Below, piece after piece: positions 52,591-52,677 of a stretch of 52,677 nucleotides of DNA. This DNA is from Phreatobacter sp. (GTDB lineage: Bacteria; Pseudomonadota; Alphaproteobacteria; Rhizobiales; Phreatobacteraceae). Made by a program: the position numbers and the translations under genes. Where the stretch lies: contig NZ_JAUYFA010000014.1 in NCBI RefSeq assembly GCF_030691135.1, positions 1 to 52,677 of the forward strand. Reading direction: 5' to 3'. A model generated the notes under the pieces. It had not been told where the DNA came from. It was given only the letters and a program-made list of their open reading frames with translations, and made no database searches. Positions within the stretch are counted from its first letter, which is position 1; each line of letters starts with the position of its first letter.

Positions 52591-52677
<87 letters not shown>

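Overview
The window looks like a high-GC alphaproteobacterium, probably of the Hyphomicrobiales. The grounds are the general GC content, the aspartic protease / DUF1289 / cobS neighbourhood, a FixL/FixJ-type signalling pair, TctC-type solute-binding proteins, and a split glycine decarboxylase behind a tandem glycine riboswitch. This assignment is inferred from gene content, not measured. The last 86 bases are a pure G run, almost certainly a sequencing or assembly artefact at a contig end.

Left accessory region (1 to about 14.4 kb). After the tail of a Crp/Fnr regulator there is a dense set of exported or membrane proteins, mostly head-to-tail on the + strand with start/stop overlaps of 1 to 8 bases. 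Several families recur: five DUF1176-like proteins, three tiny four-cysteine exported proteins, two DUF1311/LprI-like proteins (the family of periplasmic lysozyme inhibitors), two exported GVW proteins, and two small membrane proteins with a soluble domain between two membrane segments. Embedded among them is a cytoplasmic release-factor-2-like protein (11318..11809) that lacks the whole GGQ catalytic domain and the SPF stop-codon motif. Two genes in the cluster are frameshifted. I know of no named system with this composition. A periplasmic protection or immunity module is one possible reading, but that is inference.

Island region (14.4 to 33.1 kb). Three copies of a roughly 135-base segment containing the 5' end of dusA lie at 14.68, 16.43 and 33.0 kb. 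Only the last leads into an intact dusA. The 5' end of dusA is a known integration site for genomic islands, so this looks like two tandem or remnant islands; no integrase remains in the window. The stretch carries many insertion-sequence fragments and a glycosyltransferase-like gene. It also carries an efflux-type ABC operon, an orphan TRAP binding protein with a glutathione transferase, an XRE-cupin regulator, and a MOSC plus [2Fe-2S] reductase pair. Last comes a tripartite tricarboxylate transporter with LysR regulator, 5-dehydro-4-deoxyglucarate dehydratase and an exported lactonase, which together suggest aldarate use. A shared palindrome in front of the TRAP/XRE and MOSC genes suggests co-regulation.

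Core region (33 to 52.3 kb). dusA, a TauE/SafE permease, an exported 5'-nucleotidase, an aspartic protease with DUF1289 and cobS, divergent cobT, a two-component pair, an aminotransferase, a lipoprotein, riboswitch-gcvT-gcvH-gcvPA-gcvPB, a small exported protein and ileS. These are conventional and intact.
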